DNA from: Micromonospora sp. 15K316
GTDB taxonomy: Bacteria > Actinomycetota > Actinomycetes > Mycobacteriales > Micromonosporaceae
Reading direction: 5' to 3'
DNA length: 47,696 bases
NCBI RefSeq assembly: GCF_004348525.1
Contig: NZ_SMKG01000023.1
Location: forward strand, 1 to 47,696
Translations under genes and position numbers: made by a program
In this document: positions 1-9,259 of the stretch, in pieces
Layout of the letters: the number at the start of each line of letters is the position of its first letter
How positions within the stretch are numbered: position 1 is the stretch's first letter
The notes under the pieces: model-generated
Told to the model about the DNA's origin: nothing
The model's database searches: none
Seen by the model: the letters and a program-made list of their open reading frames with translations, nothing else

Positions 1-149
1 CCCCTCACGCCCCCGCCCCGCAGCTCCGATGACGCTTGATCAACTCGACGTCAAGGGAATCGGGCGATCATCCGCCTACGACAGCCCGACTTCATGGATC
101 CCGAGTGGATCACCCGGACTGCTCACCCTCGGCGCGTCCCCGGCCGCGT

Positions 150-758
150 TCACTGCCCGATCCGCCCGTCGATCAGCTCGCGGAGAAGATCGGCATGCCC
201 GTTGTGCCGGGCATACTCCTCGATCATGTGCACCAGCAACTCCCGCAGGGAGATGAACTCGCCGTCGCGCAGGCGACCCATCACACCCAGGTCGGGCGAG
301 CGCTCCACCAGCCGCTCGGCGAACTCGACCTCGGCACGCCAGTCCCGCCACGCCTCCTCGACCACGTCGGGCTCCGCGACCGCGCCGTTGAAGTCGGCGT
401 CCCGGTCGTTCTCCGTACGGTAGACAGGCGGCACGTCCTCGCCGGCCATCACCCGGCGGAACCACCCCCGCTCCACCTCGGCCATGTGCCGGACCAAGCC
501 GAGCAGCGACAACGTCGACGGCGGCACGGCCCGCCGGGCCAACTGCTCGGCGTCGAGGTCAGCGCACTTGAGCTGCAAGGTGAGCCGCTGATCACGCAGA
601 TACTCGACGAGGACCGTCCGCTCGTCGGCGAAGCCGCCCTCAGAGCGGGGGTCGGCGTCGGGGTGGACGAACATGTTCGACCAGGCGAAGCCCGGCGCAG
701 GGCTGTCTTCGGGCTTGTCGCCGGCGAGCGAGTCAGGCATACCGCGACACTCTTGCAC
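150..758 (-). CDS. DinB-fold / DUF664-family protein
   Basis: A protein of about 202 aa whose body is a four-helix DinB-like bundle. The segment LGLVRHMAEVERGWFRRVMAG contains the first metal-site His, and the C-terminal HMIEEYARHNGHADLLREL carries the second His cluster typical of the DinB/DUF664 (mini-circle protein) family. Family members are metal-dependent thiol transferases or proteins of unknown role; nothing here fixes a substrate. I chose the GTG at 758 because a GGAGG (767-771) lies 8 nt upstream; a GTG at 764 and an ATG at 740 are alternatives. It begins about 20 bp after the stop of the putative immunity gene and is on the same strand, so it may be the last gene of the toxin operon. 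Family call is firm, role unknown. Confidence 0.85.
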   Translation of the reverse strand: MQECRGMPDSLAGDKPEDSPAPGFAWSNMFVHPDADPRSEGGFADERTVLVEYLRDQRLTLQLKCADLDAEQLARRAVPPSTLSLLGLVRHMAEVERGWFRRVMAGEDVPPVYRTENDRDADFNGAVAEPDVVEEAWRDWRAEVEFAERLVERSPDLGVMGRLRDGEFISLRELLVHMIEEYARHNGHADLLRELIDGRIGQ

Positions 759-780
759 CGCCACCGCCTCCGCAAGCGGT

Positions 781-1221
781 TTAGCCCGGCTGCCCCAGGG
801 ACGGGTCGGCGCCCGGATCCCCCGCCCGCTGCAACTCCTCCTCGAACATGACGAACGTCCTACGGCGGATCCCCTTGATCAAGGCGATCTCCTCGATCTT
901 CAGACGGCGTCCTTGTTGCTCGGCGGTGCTTCGAATCGCCGAGATGGTCTCGTAGAGGGCGAAGATCGGGCCTTCGCCACGGAGGTAGTGCCCCCGGTAC
1001 GCCTCCACCTCCTGGACGAATTCGTCGGCGCTTCGAGTGAAGATCTCACCGCCGACCGCGAAGAGGATCTCTTCGAAAAGCTGGTTCTGCTCCACCCAAC
1101 CGCCCGTGTCTATCGAGACCCTCCAGACCCGGGCGCCGCCCTCAGGTGTAGCGACGATCTTCACCGGCGCTTCGTAGTAGAGGTGGTAAGAGGGCAGGAC
1201 CAAACCCGGGAAGCCCGTCAT
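781..1221 (-). CDS. putative immunity protein of the toxin operon
   Basis: A small acidic protein of 146 aa with no signal peptide and no membrane segment. I do not recognise its family. It starts with an ATG that overlaps the TGA stop of the large toxin gene by 4 bp (ATGA, 1218-1221), so the two are translationally coupled. In polymorphic toxin loci the gene directly after the toxin normally encodes the cognate immunity protein, and the size fits. The N-terminal half looks beta-rich (YHLYYEAPVKIVATPEGG, WRVSIDTGGWVEQ) and the C-terminal half helical. The toxin has two predicted catalytic domains; because this gene abuts the 3' end encoding the RelA/SpoT-like domain, that domain is the likelier target. 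The function is inferred from position only. Confidence 0.65.
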   Translation of the reverse strand: MTGFPGLVLPSYHLYYEAPVKIVATPEGGARVWRVSIDTGGWVEQNQLFEEILFAVGGEIFTRSADEFVQEVEAYRGHYLRGEGPIFALYETISAIRSTAEQQGRRLKIEEIALIKGIRRRTFVMFEEELQRAGDPGADPSLGQPG

Positions 1222-3674
1222 TGCGGATCTCTTTCGTATGTCGCCATCAACGCCGTCCAGAACAGCTCCTGCCCTCGGCGCAGAAGGCCCCCCACCAGGG
1301 CTCGCTCCGCAAGCGTCGGCGGTCGTCCCTCTTCGCGTGCGATGGACCCCAGGTCACGGCGCACTTCGAACAGCACATGCTCCCACTCGGCGACCTCGTC
1401 GAGACGCGCCAGGTGCAGCCGGAACTCGGCGAGGTGCCCGTTCCGCATCCGCAGGACGAGCTGGACATCTCGATAACCGCTGGCCTGAGGCGCGACGAAC
1501 CTGTCCTCGAACCTAACAATCTCGACGTCGGGATCATCCACAAGGCGGGCCAGACCCGCGTAGAGATCGTCGAGCGAGTGAAACTCCACCTTCGCCGCGG
1601 CCAGGTCGATCAATTGGCTCGCGTCCCCGCCGTACTTGGTCACCTTGTCCTCGGCACGTCGTCGATCCTTGGGCTGCGTGCGCCAGCCGGGGTCGCCCAC
1701 CCGTTCGCCGCCTGAGTATGCGACCTTGACAGCGAGCTGGTTCAGCTCCTCCTGCGCCACGGCAGATTGGGCGTACAGCACATCGAGGTACTGCTTGCGG
1801 TAGGCAGCATCGCCTCGTCTGCGCTGGTCGAAACCCGGTTGGACCACCACCTCGTCCTCACAGACGACGCTCGAACTGAGTCGCCGCTGCTCCACGGTCA
1901 GCGGCGTTGGTGTCGGAGCTGCGACGCCCTCGGCCGCGACTGCCGCCGCTCCCCGCTCCGATATCTCGGCCAGCACCTCGCCGAGGACGCCGATCGCCTG
2001 CTGGTGGCTCGCCAGGTGGTGCAGGGTCAAGGGGCGGGAGGTCAGCGAGTCGAACAGCTCCGGCGTCGCCAGGACCAGGCGCACCAGCTCGGGCCGCTCG
2101 GCCAGCTGCCGGATCAGGGTCTCGGCGAGCAGCGGGTCGTCCTGCGGCGGCTCCCGCCAGGCCTCGTCCAGCATTCCGCGTGCCCGTGGGTCCGCGAAGA
2201 AGGTTGCCAGGTCGCGGGCCGCGCCGTCGTCCAGCTGCGGTACGAGACGACGCAGCGCCGGCGCGTCCAGCGCCTGGGCCAGCTCGGGCGGCGGCACTCC
2301 CGCCCGGAGGGCGCCGGCGAGGTCCACCGCGCCGGCGAGCGCCTGGTCCGCGGGCGAACGTTCCGGCGCGGCCGACCCGGGGCCGGCGGCGAGGAGATGC
2401 AGCCGGTTGAGGTACGGCTGGCCGTACCCCTCGTCGCGCTCGGCGGGCGGGTATTCGGGCAGGTCGGGAAGGGCGCTGTTCCATCCTCGCCGCAGTCCGG
2501 CCATCGGCATCGGCCGGGCGTCCGCCCCGAGCACCAGGACCTCGATGTCGATCGCGTTGTACCGGTAGCGCGTCCCGCTGTGCCGGTAGAGCGGCTGGGC
2601 CGCGATCTGGCCGGTCTGCGGGTCGAGGTAGAGCACGGTGCCGTTCTGGTTGAGGGCGACGGAGATGTGGCTGCCGCCGCCCTCCCAGGTGTTGATCACG
2701 AACGCGTAGCTGCCGTGGCCGCCGAGCAGCAGTTGGTCGTGCAGGTTCTGGTATCCGCGATCGATGGCCTGTCGCCGCTGCGCGGGCGCGAGGTCGTCGC
2801 TCGGCTCGCAGAGCCGCTGGAACCGCCCACCGGTGACCTGCTCGACCCGCTGCGGCCCGTCCCGCTCACCGTCGAGCGGCCGGTTGACGTCTCCCGCCGC
2901 GTACGCATCGAAGGTGCGCGGCGCGGACACCCGGGGACGGCCGTGCGCCCACGTCTCGAAGAGCGACAGTGTGCAGTCGACGCAGTTGATGCCCCGGGTC
3001 GGGTCGGCCGCCGGTCCACCGTCGTTCAGCAGCCGGAACCAGTTGCCCTGGCGTGGATCCGCGGTACGCGCGACCCGCCCGTCGGGTTCCCGGGGGACCC
3101 GACGCTCGACGTCGGTCTGGTGCAACGCCAGTGGCGGACGCAGACCGCCCGGCTGGCCGTAACGGCGTGACCGGTCGATCGGTGGCGGATGGTCGTCGCC
3201 GGTCAGCGCCGAGCGATCCGCCGTCTCGACCCCGCTGGCCGCGAGCTCGCCGACGTCGTCGTTGATGCGCGGGAAGTGCTCCTCGTCGACGTTGATCCTC
3301 GACGATGCCACAGTGCCGGCAAGGATCTCCTCGGCGAGGTCCCACTGCTGGTGGTACCACCGTTCCCGGTCACGGGCCTCGACGAGGTAGCGCTCGGCTG
3401 CGGCGTGCCGGCCGGCCCGGGCCAGGTCACGCCCCTCGCCGAGCAGCCAGCGGATCTCGTCGGCCGTCCGGTCGGCGTCTCGGCGCAGCTGCGCGGCCCG
3501 GTCACGGCGGCGGTTCTCCTCGTGAGTGTGCCGCTGGTGATCGAAGTGGCCCCGGTACCGGCGCCGCTCGGAGGCGTTCCGGTCGGCCGCCCAGACGGCG
3601 GCGTACCACTCGGGTGTTCTCGGTCGCGGCCCTTCGGTGCCCACCAGCCCCGGCGAACCGTCGGACGGCGGCGC

Positions 3675-3827
3675 GGACGGCGGCCGGGGCGGCACCGGCC
3701 GACCCGGCGTGGCACCCGATCCGCCCACCCCCGGCCGGTCCGGCCCAAGCGAACCGTCGGACGGCGGCCGGGGCGGCACCGGCCGATCCGGCGTGGCACC
3801 CGATCCGCCCACCCCTGGCCGGTCCGG
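3675..3827. repeat. 69-bp repeat pair in the toxin linker
   Basis: Positions 3675-3743 and 3759-3827 are 69-bp copies 84 bp apart, differing at about two bases. They encode a Gly/Pro-rich linker unit (PDRPGVGGSGATP-RPVPPRPP). Expansion and contraction of such units probably changes linker length without breaking the frame, since 84 is a multiple of three. Confidence 0.85.
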
Positions 3828-4326
3828 GCCTGCGCCGCCCGGCGGGATGGTGGAGGTGGTCCCCGGCGACGCATCGGACGCGGGTGCGTGAGCTGCCCGA
3901 ACGCGCCACCCACCGCCGCTGGAGGGTCCCGGCGTCGGCGGGGTGCCGGAGGCCGCGGCGGCTGGTGTCGCGGGATCGGACGGTGTCGGCCCGACGGGGG
4001 TGGGCGTCGCGGTCCCGGGCGGCCAGACGGTCGAAGTCGAGGCGGTCGGAACCGCGGCCGTGGCGGCGGCGAGCGGGGCGGCCGAGGTGGTTCCCGGCTG
4101 CGGCGCGGCGGTCGTGCTTGTCGGGCTCGATCCGGCCGTTCCCGGGTCGACGACCGGCGAGGTCGGGGAGAGGGCGCCGGTGACCGGCGGGGCGGCCGCC
4201 CCGAGCGCACTCAACGTGGGGCTGTCGGCGTTCGCCGCCGAGGTCGGCGTCGGGACCGCCCCGGTGGAGGCCGGCGGGACCGGCTCCGTCGACCCGGACA
4301 ACACCGGCACGCTCGCGGGCGGAGCC

Positions 4327-4398
4327 GGCGCGGACGAACCCGGCACCGCCTCGAACGGACCAGGCGCGGACGAACCCGGCACCGCCTCGAACGGACCA
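4327..4398. repeat. 36-bp tandem repeat in the toxin linker
   Basis: Two identical 36-bp units (4327-4362 and 4363-4398) encode a 12-residue unit read as GPFEAVPGSSAP twice. A partial third unit follows. It lies in the Pro/Ser/Thr-rich spacer and keeps the frame. Confidence 0.9.
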
Positions 4399-5040
4399 GG
4401 CGCGGCGGACACCGGCACGGTCTCGGTCAACGCAGTCACGGATGGAGCAGGCCCGGATGATGGCGGCACGGTCGCGGGCGGAGCGGGCGCGGATGGCGGC
4501 GGTGCCTCGATCGGCGCGGCGGATGGGTGCGGCACGCCGGGCGCGGCCGTGCCGGCGGAGCCTGTTCGGGGTGCGGGCGGCTCGGGTCCGCCCGGAGCGG
4601 GCGGCACCCCCAGCTCTGTCGAGGCCAGCGTGGCGAGTCGGTCGTCGAGCCGGGCCCGGAGCGCGGCGTCCACCTGCGTGGTGGCCGACCCTGTGCCGCC
4701 CGAGACCGCGGCCCGGGCGGCGTCCTCCACGGAGGTCAGACCCGTCCCGGTGGCGAGGCCGGCGGCGTTCTCCGCGATCACCTCGCCGGCCATCTCCCGG
4801 GCCACGTGCTCGCCGATTCGGGCCCCGCGCCCGGTCGCGTGCCGGCCCAGCCCGGCCAGCGGTGCGGCCGCGCCCCCGGCCAGCCCGCCGAGGGCCGACG
4901 TGCCGACGTCGGTGAGGTCCAGCCCGTCGCGCCGGCCGGTGGAGTTCTGGTACGCCTGCGTGGCGAGGCTGATCCCCGCCTCCTCGCCCGCCTCGGAGAG
5001 CCCGCCGAGCGCCGAGCGCCGGGCCAGGCCGCGTACGCCG

Positions 5041-5044
5041 CCCC
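5041..5044 (-). other. frameshift site in the toxin gene
   Basis: The plus strand reads gccgCCCCtcgg here. On the coding strand the four G's give GAG GGG CGG CGT and a nonsense frame; with three G's the codons are GAG GGC GGC GTA CGC, and translation continues in the open frame that leads to both toxin domains. Both flanking frames code plausible protein right up to this site, so the shift can be placed to within a few bases. Confidence 0.85.
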
Positions 5045-5661
5045 TCGGCGACCTGCCGCGCGGCCCGCTCGCCGGCCTCCTTCAACCCGTGGCGCAGCGA
5101 CTTGCGGGCGAGCTGCACGGTCAGGCGCTTGAAGATCTGCTGCACGATCATCCGGCTCGCGGCGATCGCCGCGCCCGCCGCGGGCGAGGCGGCGCCGGCG
5201 GTGAGCACGGCGGCTACCGCCAGCGACAGCAGCTCGACGACCAGGATGCCGAGCTCGATCCAGACCTCGAGCTTCGCGGCCTCGATGTCGCACCCGCACT
5301 CCTCGACCATCCGGCCCAGGTCGGTGCTGACGGCGAGCAACACGGGCAGCGGAGCGTCGTCGCCGTCGGCCAACCGCCGCCAGGCCGCCTCGAAGGTTTC
5401 GGGGACCGCGCCGACCGCGCCGTAGCCGCCCCGCACGTCTGCGGCCGCCTCGATCGCATCGGCGCGGGGAGCGGCGAGTGCGGTGGCCACGGCGTACCAC
5501 TGGTCGGCGAGGTCCCAGACGGCGCGCTCGTTCCCCTCCGGCCACTCGACACCCACCACCCAGTCGAGGGCCTCGCGGATCCATCCGGGCAGGTCCCACG
5601 GCGCGTAGTCGAGCGGGTGCGGCACCGGGCTCGGCAGCAGACTCATCGGAGTGATCCGTGG

Positions 5662-6000
5662 TCAGTTCGGGTCGACGCGGGCGAGCCGGCCGGCGGCGGC
5701 CGCGTCGGTGCGCACGTTGGCGTCGACCGAACGCACCACGTCGACGCCGAGCGCGCTGAGCTGGCGGCCGAGCCCTTCCCAGGCCCGCAGCACGACCTCC
5801 TCGCAGCCCCGGTAGCCGCGCTCGAAGGCCGCCCCGATGTCGTCGCGGCCCCAGGGCTGCTGCGCGCTGGCCGAGGCGATCGCACCGCCGACCTCGGCGC
5901 GCCCGGCGGTCAGCGCTTCCCCGGCGGCGCTCAGGTCCGCGCCGCCGAGCCGGGCCCGGGTGGCGTCGAGCCAGAGCTGCCCGCCGCCCACGACGCTCAC
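5662..6000 (-). CDS. small WXG-like helical protein
   Basis: A 112-aa protein, Ala-rich and predicted all-helical, without signal peptide. It carries a central [17 protein letters not shown] segment that resembles the turn between the two helices of WXG100/ESX proteins, and its length fits that superfamily. Its ATG at 6000 overlaps the stop of the YbaB-like gene by 4 bp, and its stop is 15 bp before the start of the giant toxin. In actinobacteria such small proteins precede type VII-linked polymorphic toxins and are thought to act as secretion partners or chaperones; that role is inferred from position. The alternative is a generic helical protein of unknown family. Confidence 0.75.
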   Translation of the reverse strand: MSVVGGGQLWLDATRARLGGADLSAAGEALTAGRAEVGGAIASASAQQPWGRDDIGAAFERGYRGCEEVVLRAWEGLGRQLSALGVDVVRSVDANVRTDAAAAGRLARVDPN

Positions 6001-6410
6001 CTGCCGCCGCCCAGGACCGCGTCGGCCCGGTCGAGCAGCGCGGCGAAGTCACCCGTGCGCAGGAACTCCGTCGACCCGGCGCCGGCCGGGAGGTAGCCCG
6101 CGACCAGTTCCCGGGTGGCCGCGCCCGCGCGGGCGGTCGCCCGTCGCACCGTCTCGGTGATCGTCCGGCTCAGCGCGGCGGCGTCCCGTTCGCCGTAGAT
6201 GGTGGAGCTCAGTTCGACGGTGATCAGCTCGCCGCGAGCGCCGACCGTGGCGGTCACCCTGCCGTCCCTGGAGCGCTCGGTCACCCGCAACTCGGCGAGC
6301 CGCTCCCGCAGTTCGTCCAAACCGGACCTGAGCCGCTGGTATTGACCGTGGATCTCGTCGAACCTGACCCGTAGCGGGTGATTCGCCGACCGGTCCGTCT
6401 CCTCCGCCAC
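5997..6410 (-). CDS. YbaB/EbfC-family protein
   Basis: A 137-aa protein with the YbaB/EbfC fold: an N-terminal helix ([25 protein letters not shown]), a central beta-hairpin ([19 protein letters not shown]) and a C-terminal helix ([21 protein letters not shown]). Family members form dimers and bind nucleoid DNA, but many actinobacterial paralogues sit beside WXG-type genes and their role is unknown. It is the first gene of the toxin operon, overlaps the next gene by 4 bp (ATGA), and starts with GTG at 6410 behind a GGGGAGG ribosome site. The gap to the divergent deaminase gene is 78 bp and must hold both promoters. Confidence 0.85.
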   Translation of the reverse strand: MAEETDRSANHPLRVRFDEIHGQYQRLRSGLDELRERLAELRVTERSRDGRVTATVGARGELITVELSSTIYGERDAAALSRTITETVRRATARAGAATRELVAGYLPAGAGSTEFLRTGDFAALLDRADAVLGGGR

Positions 6411-6488
6411 GCCGCCTCCCCGTCACCGTGTGTAGGCCGCACCATACCGGGCGCGACGAATCCCGTGGGGTCCGGTAGTTTCTGCCGG

Positions 6489-7721
6489 GTGATCGACCGT
6501 CATCAGGCTGAGCAACTCGCCGCCGTGTGGGCGCATCGTGACTCGCAACGCCTCGGCTACGAGTGCGTCCCGACAGTCGACGAGTTCGATCTGGGGTTCG
6601 TCATCTCGTCCACTGTGTCCACCCAGGCGCGGACGCTCCCGGGCGACCTGCCGACGACTGTCGTCGACCGGGAGACCGGCGAGGTGACGACCTGGCCCCG
6701 GGTCCCGCCGAATGTGGTCGAGGAGCTCTACCGGCGCAACCGGCCGTCCGGGCCGCGGGCGCCCCGGACGGTCGATCCGGCGGGCCAACTCCTGCGGGAG
6801 ATCGGCCGGCTGCCCACGCCCGGCGCGATCGCCCACCTCTCCCTCGACGGCCGGATGTTCCGGGCGCAGGGCGTCAAGGGCGACGTGGAGCTGCGGCACC
6901 ACCCGCTGGTCCGCCGCTACCTCGACGAACTGCCCGCCGGGCACCTCGGCCGCGGTGGGGACCGGCACGCCGAGCTGGTCGTCGTCTCCGACGTGCTGCA
7001 CGAGTACGACCACCGCCGGGTCGCCGAGGGAATCGCCCCGATGGACATGGGCGACGCGGAGTCGCTGCTCGCCGCGGCCCGCATCGAGCTGTTCCGGGTA
7101 CGTGAGCCGGGTGACCCGGCGGGTGGGCACGCCGAGCGCCCCTGCGACTCGTGCCTGAACTTCCTGGTGCACTTCAACGTGCTCCGCTGGTCGGAGCTGG
7201 CCTACACGCAGGAGTGGCTGCCCGAGCACCACTCACCGCACCGGCCCGGGCGATTCCCGGCGGAGGTGGCGGATGCCCTGATGGACGCTGGCTGGGAGGA
7301 GGGCGGGCTCAACGAGGTGCTCTGCGCCGGAGCGATCCGGGAGACCTGCGAGGTACGGGGAGCGCGGCACCGGCATGAGCCGTTCCCGGCGGCCGTACGC
7401 GCGCTGACCGCCTTCCCGGCGCTGCTCAGCCGACGTCGCGGCCCGGGCGAGCAGGTGTGGATCAGCCGCTTCACCACCAACCCGTTGCGCGGCGCGCACA
7501 GCGCCGACACCCTCGCCGACTTCGCGGCCGTGCTCGGCAGCCGGCTCTTCCCGTTCGGCTCGGAGCACGGCGAGAGCATCCTCGCCGTGGACGAACAGGG
7601 CCGCGTCTTCGCGCTGGACCAGGCGGGCGAGTGGTTCCTCGGCGCCGACGTCGACGCGGCACTGACCACGTTGCTGCTCGGACGGGAGCCGGCCCGCGTC
7701 CGCGACGACGGCACCTGGTGA
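6489..7721 (+). CDS. YwqJ-like deaminase fused to SUKH-3-type immunity domain
   Basis: A protein of about 410 aa with two parts. The middle has the cytidine-deaminase-fold zinc site of the YwqJ-like toxin deaminases: HAE at His160/Glu162 (RHAELVVVSDVLHEYDHR) and C-x2-C at Cys219/Cys222 (RPCDSCLNFLVHFN). The last ~130 aa, beginning MDAGWEEGGLNEVLC and ending with a LFPFGSEHGESILAVDEQGRV core, match the SUKH-3 immunity type. I placed the start at the GTG at 6489 because an upstream ATG at 6378 would overlap the divergent gene by 33 bp and the extra residues look non-coding. Immunity domains fused to deaminases are known from toxin systems; the target and whether the deaminase is active are not visible. 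It lies next to the large toxin but on the opposite strand. Confidence 0.8.
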   Translation: MIDRHQAEQLAAVWAHRDSQRLGYECVPTVDEFDLGFVISSTVSTQARTLPGDLPTTVVDRETGEVTTWPRVPPNVVEELYRRNRPSGPRAPRTVDPAGQLLREIGRLPTPGAIAHLSLDGRMFRAQGVKGDVELRHHPLVRRYLDELPAGHLGRGGDRHAELVVVSDVLHEYDHRRVAEGIAPMDMGDAESLLAAARIELFRVREPGDPAGGHAERPCDSCLNFLVHFNVLRWSELAYTQEWLPEHHSPHRPGRFPAEVADALMDAGWEEGGLNEVLCAGAIRETCEVRGARHRHEPFPAAVRALTAFPALLSRRRGPGEQVWISRFTTNPLRGAHSADTLADFAAVLGSRLFPFGSEHGESILAVDEQGRVFALDQAGEWFLGADVDAALTTLLLGREPARVRDDGTW

Positions 7722-7757
7722 GCGACCGGAACGGTCACCTCCGGGCGCCGCGCGAGG

Positions 7758-9185
7758 CTAGAGCCGGAGCCCGGTGAGCACGAGCACGCGGGGTTCGGTG
7801 TAGTCCTCCATGGCGCTGCGCACGCCTTCCCGCCCGACGCCGCTGCCCTTGACCCCGCCGTACGGCATCTGGTCGGCGCGGTACGACGGCACGTCCCCGA
7901 CGATCACCCCGCCGACCTCGAGCACCCGGGCGGCGAGGAACGCGGTGCGTACGTCGTGGGTGAAGACGCCCGCCTGCAACCCGTACGCCGAGTCGTTGAC
8001 GGCGGCGAACGCGGCCTCGTCGTCCGGCACGCGGGTGACCACCAGCACCGGCCCGAAGACCTCCTCGGCGTTGACCCTGGCGTCGGCGGGCACCCCGGTG
8101 AGCACGGTCGGCGGGTAGGCGGTGTCCTCACGCCGGCCGCCGACCTCGATGGTGGCGCCGGCCACGACCGCCTCGTCGACCCACGCCTCGACCCGGCGGG
8201 CCGCGTCGGCGGAGATCAGCGGTCCGACGTCGGTCCGCTCGTCGGCGGGGTCGCCGGTGCGCAGCTCCTGCACGGCGGCCAGCAACCGGGGCAGGAACCC
8301 GTCGTAGAGCCATTCGTGCACGTAGACCCGCTGGACGGCGATGCAGGACTGCCCGGCCTGGTAGTTCGAGAAGGTGGCGATGCGTTGTGCGGCGAAGGTC
8401 AGGTCCTCGTCGGCCGCCCAGTCCGCGCAGATGACGGCCGCCGCGTTGCCGCCCAGCTCCAACGTCACGTGCTTCTCGGGCACCGCTCGCCGGATCGCGG
8501 CGCCGACCGGGCCGGAGCCGGTGAACGAGACGACCGGCAGCCGCGGGTCGGCGGCCAGCTCGGCGGCGCGCTCGTTGGGCAGCGGCAGCACCGAGAACAT
8601 CCCCGCCGGCAGCTCGGTCTCGGCGAGCAGGTCGCCGAGGAGCAGCGCGGTGAGCGGGGTGGCCGGCGCCGGCTTGACCACGATCGGCGCGCCGACCGCG
8701 ACGGCCGGAGCCACCTTGTGCGCGACCAGGTTGAGCGGGAAGTTGAACGGCGTGATGCCCAGCACGGGGCCGCGGGGCACCCGGCGGACGAGCGCGATCC
8801 GGCCGGTGGCGGTCGGGTCGGTGTCGAGGCGTTGCAGGTCGCCGGAGAAGCGCCGGGCCTCCTCGGCGGCCCAGCGGAACGTGCCGACGGCCCGCCGCAC
8901 CTCGGCCCGCGCCCACTTCAGCGGTTTGCCGTTCTCGGCCGTGACGAGCCGGGCGATCTCGTCGGCGCGCTCGGCGAGCCGACGGGACACGTGGTCGAGG
9001 GCGTCGGCGCGGACGTGCGCGGGCAGTGCCGCGGCCTCCGCCGCGGCCGCGACCGCCGCTTCGACCTGGTCCGGGGTGGCCATGGTGGTACGTCCCACGA
9101 CCCGCCCGTCGTACGGGTGGTGGACGGTCAGCTCACCCTCGCCGTGGACGGGACGGCCGGCGACGTAGAAAGCCCTCGACTCCAC
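7758..9185 (-). CDS. NAD(P)-dependent aldehyde dehydrogenase
   Basis: A full-length 475-aa ALDH-superfamily enzyme. Visible motifs are the Rossmann cofactor segment (GITPFNFPLNL, FTGSGPVGAAI), the general-base Glu243 in TLELGGN and the nucleophile Cys281 in QAGQSC, plus the C-terminal DQMPYGGVKGSGVGREG signature. The C-terminal signature and TPFNFP resemble the glyceraldehyde-3-phosphate / lactaldehyde / phosphonoacetaldehyde dehydrogenase branch rather than betaine or acetaldehyde types, but the substrate cannot be fixed. It stands alone on the minus strand: the gene downstream is convergent and the gene upstream is divergent. The start is GTG at 9185. Confidence 0.93.
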   Translation of the reverse strand: MESRAFYVAGRPVHGEGELTVHHPYDGRVVGRTTMATPDQVEAAVAAAAEAAALPAHVRADALDHVSRRLAERADEIARLVTAENGKPLKWARAEVRRAVGTFRWAAEEARRFSGDLQRLDTDPTATGRIALVRRVPRGPVLGITPFNFPLNLVAHKVAPAVAVGAPIVVKPAPATPLTALLLGDLLAETELPAGMFSVLPLPNERAAELAADPRLPVVSFTGSGPVGAAIRRAVPEKHVTLELGGNAAAVICADWAADEDLTFAAQRIATFSNYQAGQSCIAVQRVYVHEWLYDGFLPRLLAAVQELRTGDPADERTDVGPLISADAARRVEAWVDEAVVAGATIEVGGRREDTAYPPTVLTGVPADARVNAEEVFGPVLVVTRVPDDEAAFAAVNDSAYGLQAGVFTHDVRTAFLAARVLEVGGVIVGDVPSYRADQMPYGGVKGSGVGREGVRSAMEDYTEPRVLVLTGLRL

Positions 9186-9259
9186 GGTCGAAGCCTAGGC
9201 GACCCCGGCCGAGCACGGAGACTCGCTCAGCGGCATCGGGGCACCACGACACCCCCTCC

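Larger units (their letters stand above)
1218..5646 (-). pseudogene. polymorphic toxin: WXG100-like N-terminus, Tox-PL and RelA/SpoT-like domains, frameshifted
   Basis: The reading frame starts with ATG at 5646 and runs well for about 200 aa, then turns to Arg-rich nonsense at 5041-5044, where the plus strand has CCCC. Removing one base of this run joins it to the frame ending at 1218 and gives a sensible junction (ARQVAEG/GVRGLARRSALGG), for a product of about 1475 aa. Order of parts: an N-terminal WXG100-like helical domain (about 1-120, PWDLPGWIREALDWVVGVEW); a hydrophobic helical stretch (about 130-170); a long Pro/Ser/Thr/Ala-rich linker (about 340-680) with internal repeats; an Arg-rich helical segment; a Tox-PL papain-like domain (about 870-1020) with Cys888 (GINCVDC), His993 (SHISVAL) and Asp1008 (YLDPQTG); and a RelA/SpoT-like domain (about 1265-1460) with Asp1347, Tyr1391 (SGYRDVQL) and Glu1407 (AEFRLHL). 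Type VII-linked export is inferred. The frameshift may be a sequencing error. The part from 1218 to about 5041 is intact. Confidence 0.85.

Noticed and set aside
1..149. Left-edge sequence as part of an RNA gene or repeat
   Set aside because: No tRNA or rRNA structure and no second copy in the window; nothing can be called.
3640..3830. CRISPR-like repeats
   Set aside because: The repeats are in-frame coding units of the toxin linker, few in number, and have no spacers of even length.
3502..5040. Reading on in the N-terminal toxin frame past the frameshift
   Set aside because: The translation turns into Arg/Gly-rich low-complexity sequence, while the alternative frame gives conserved domains.
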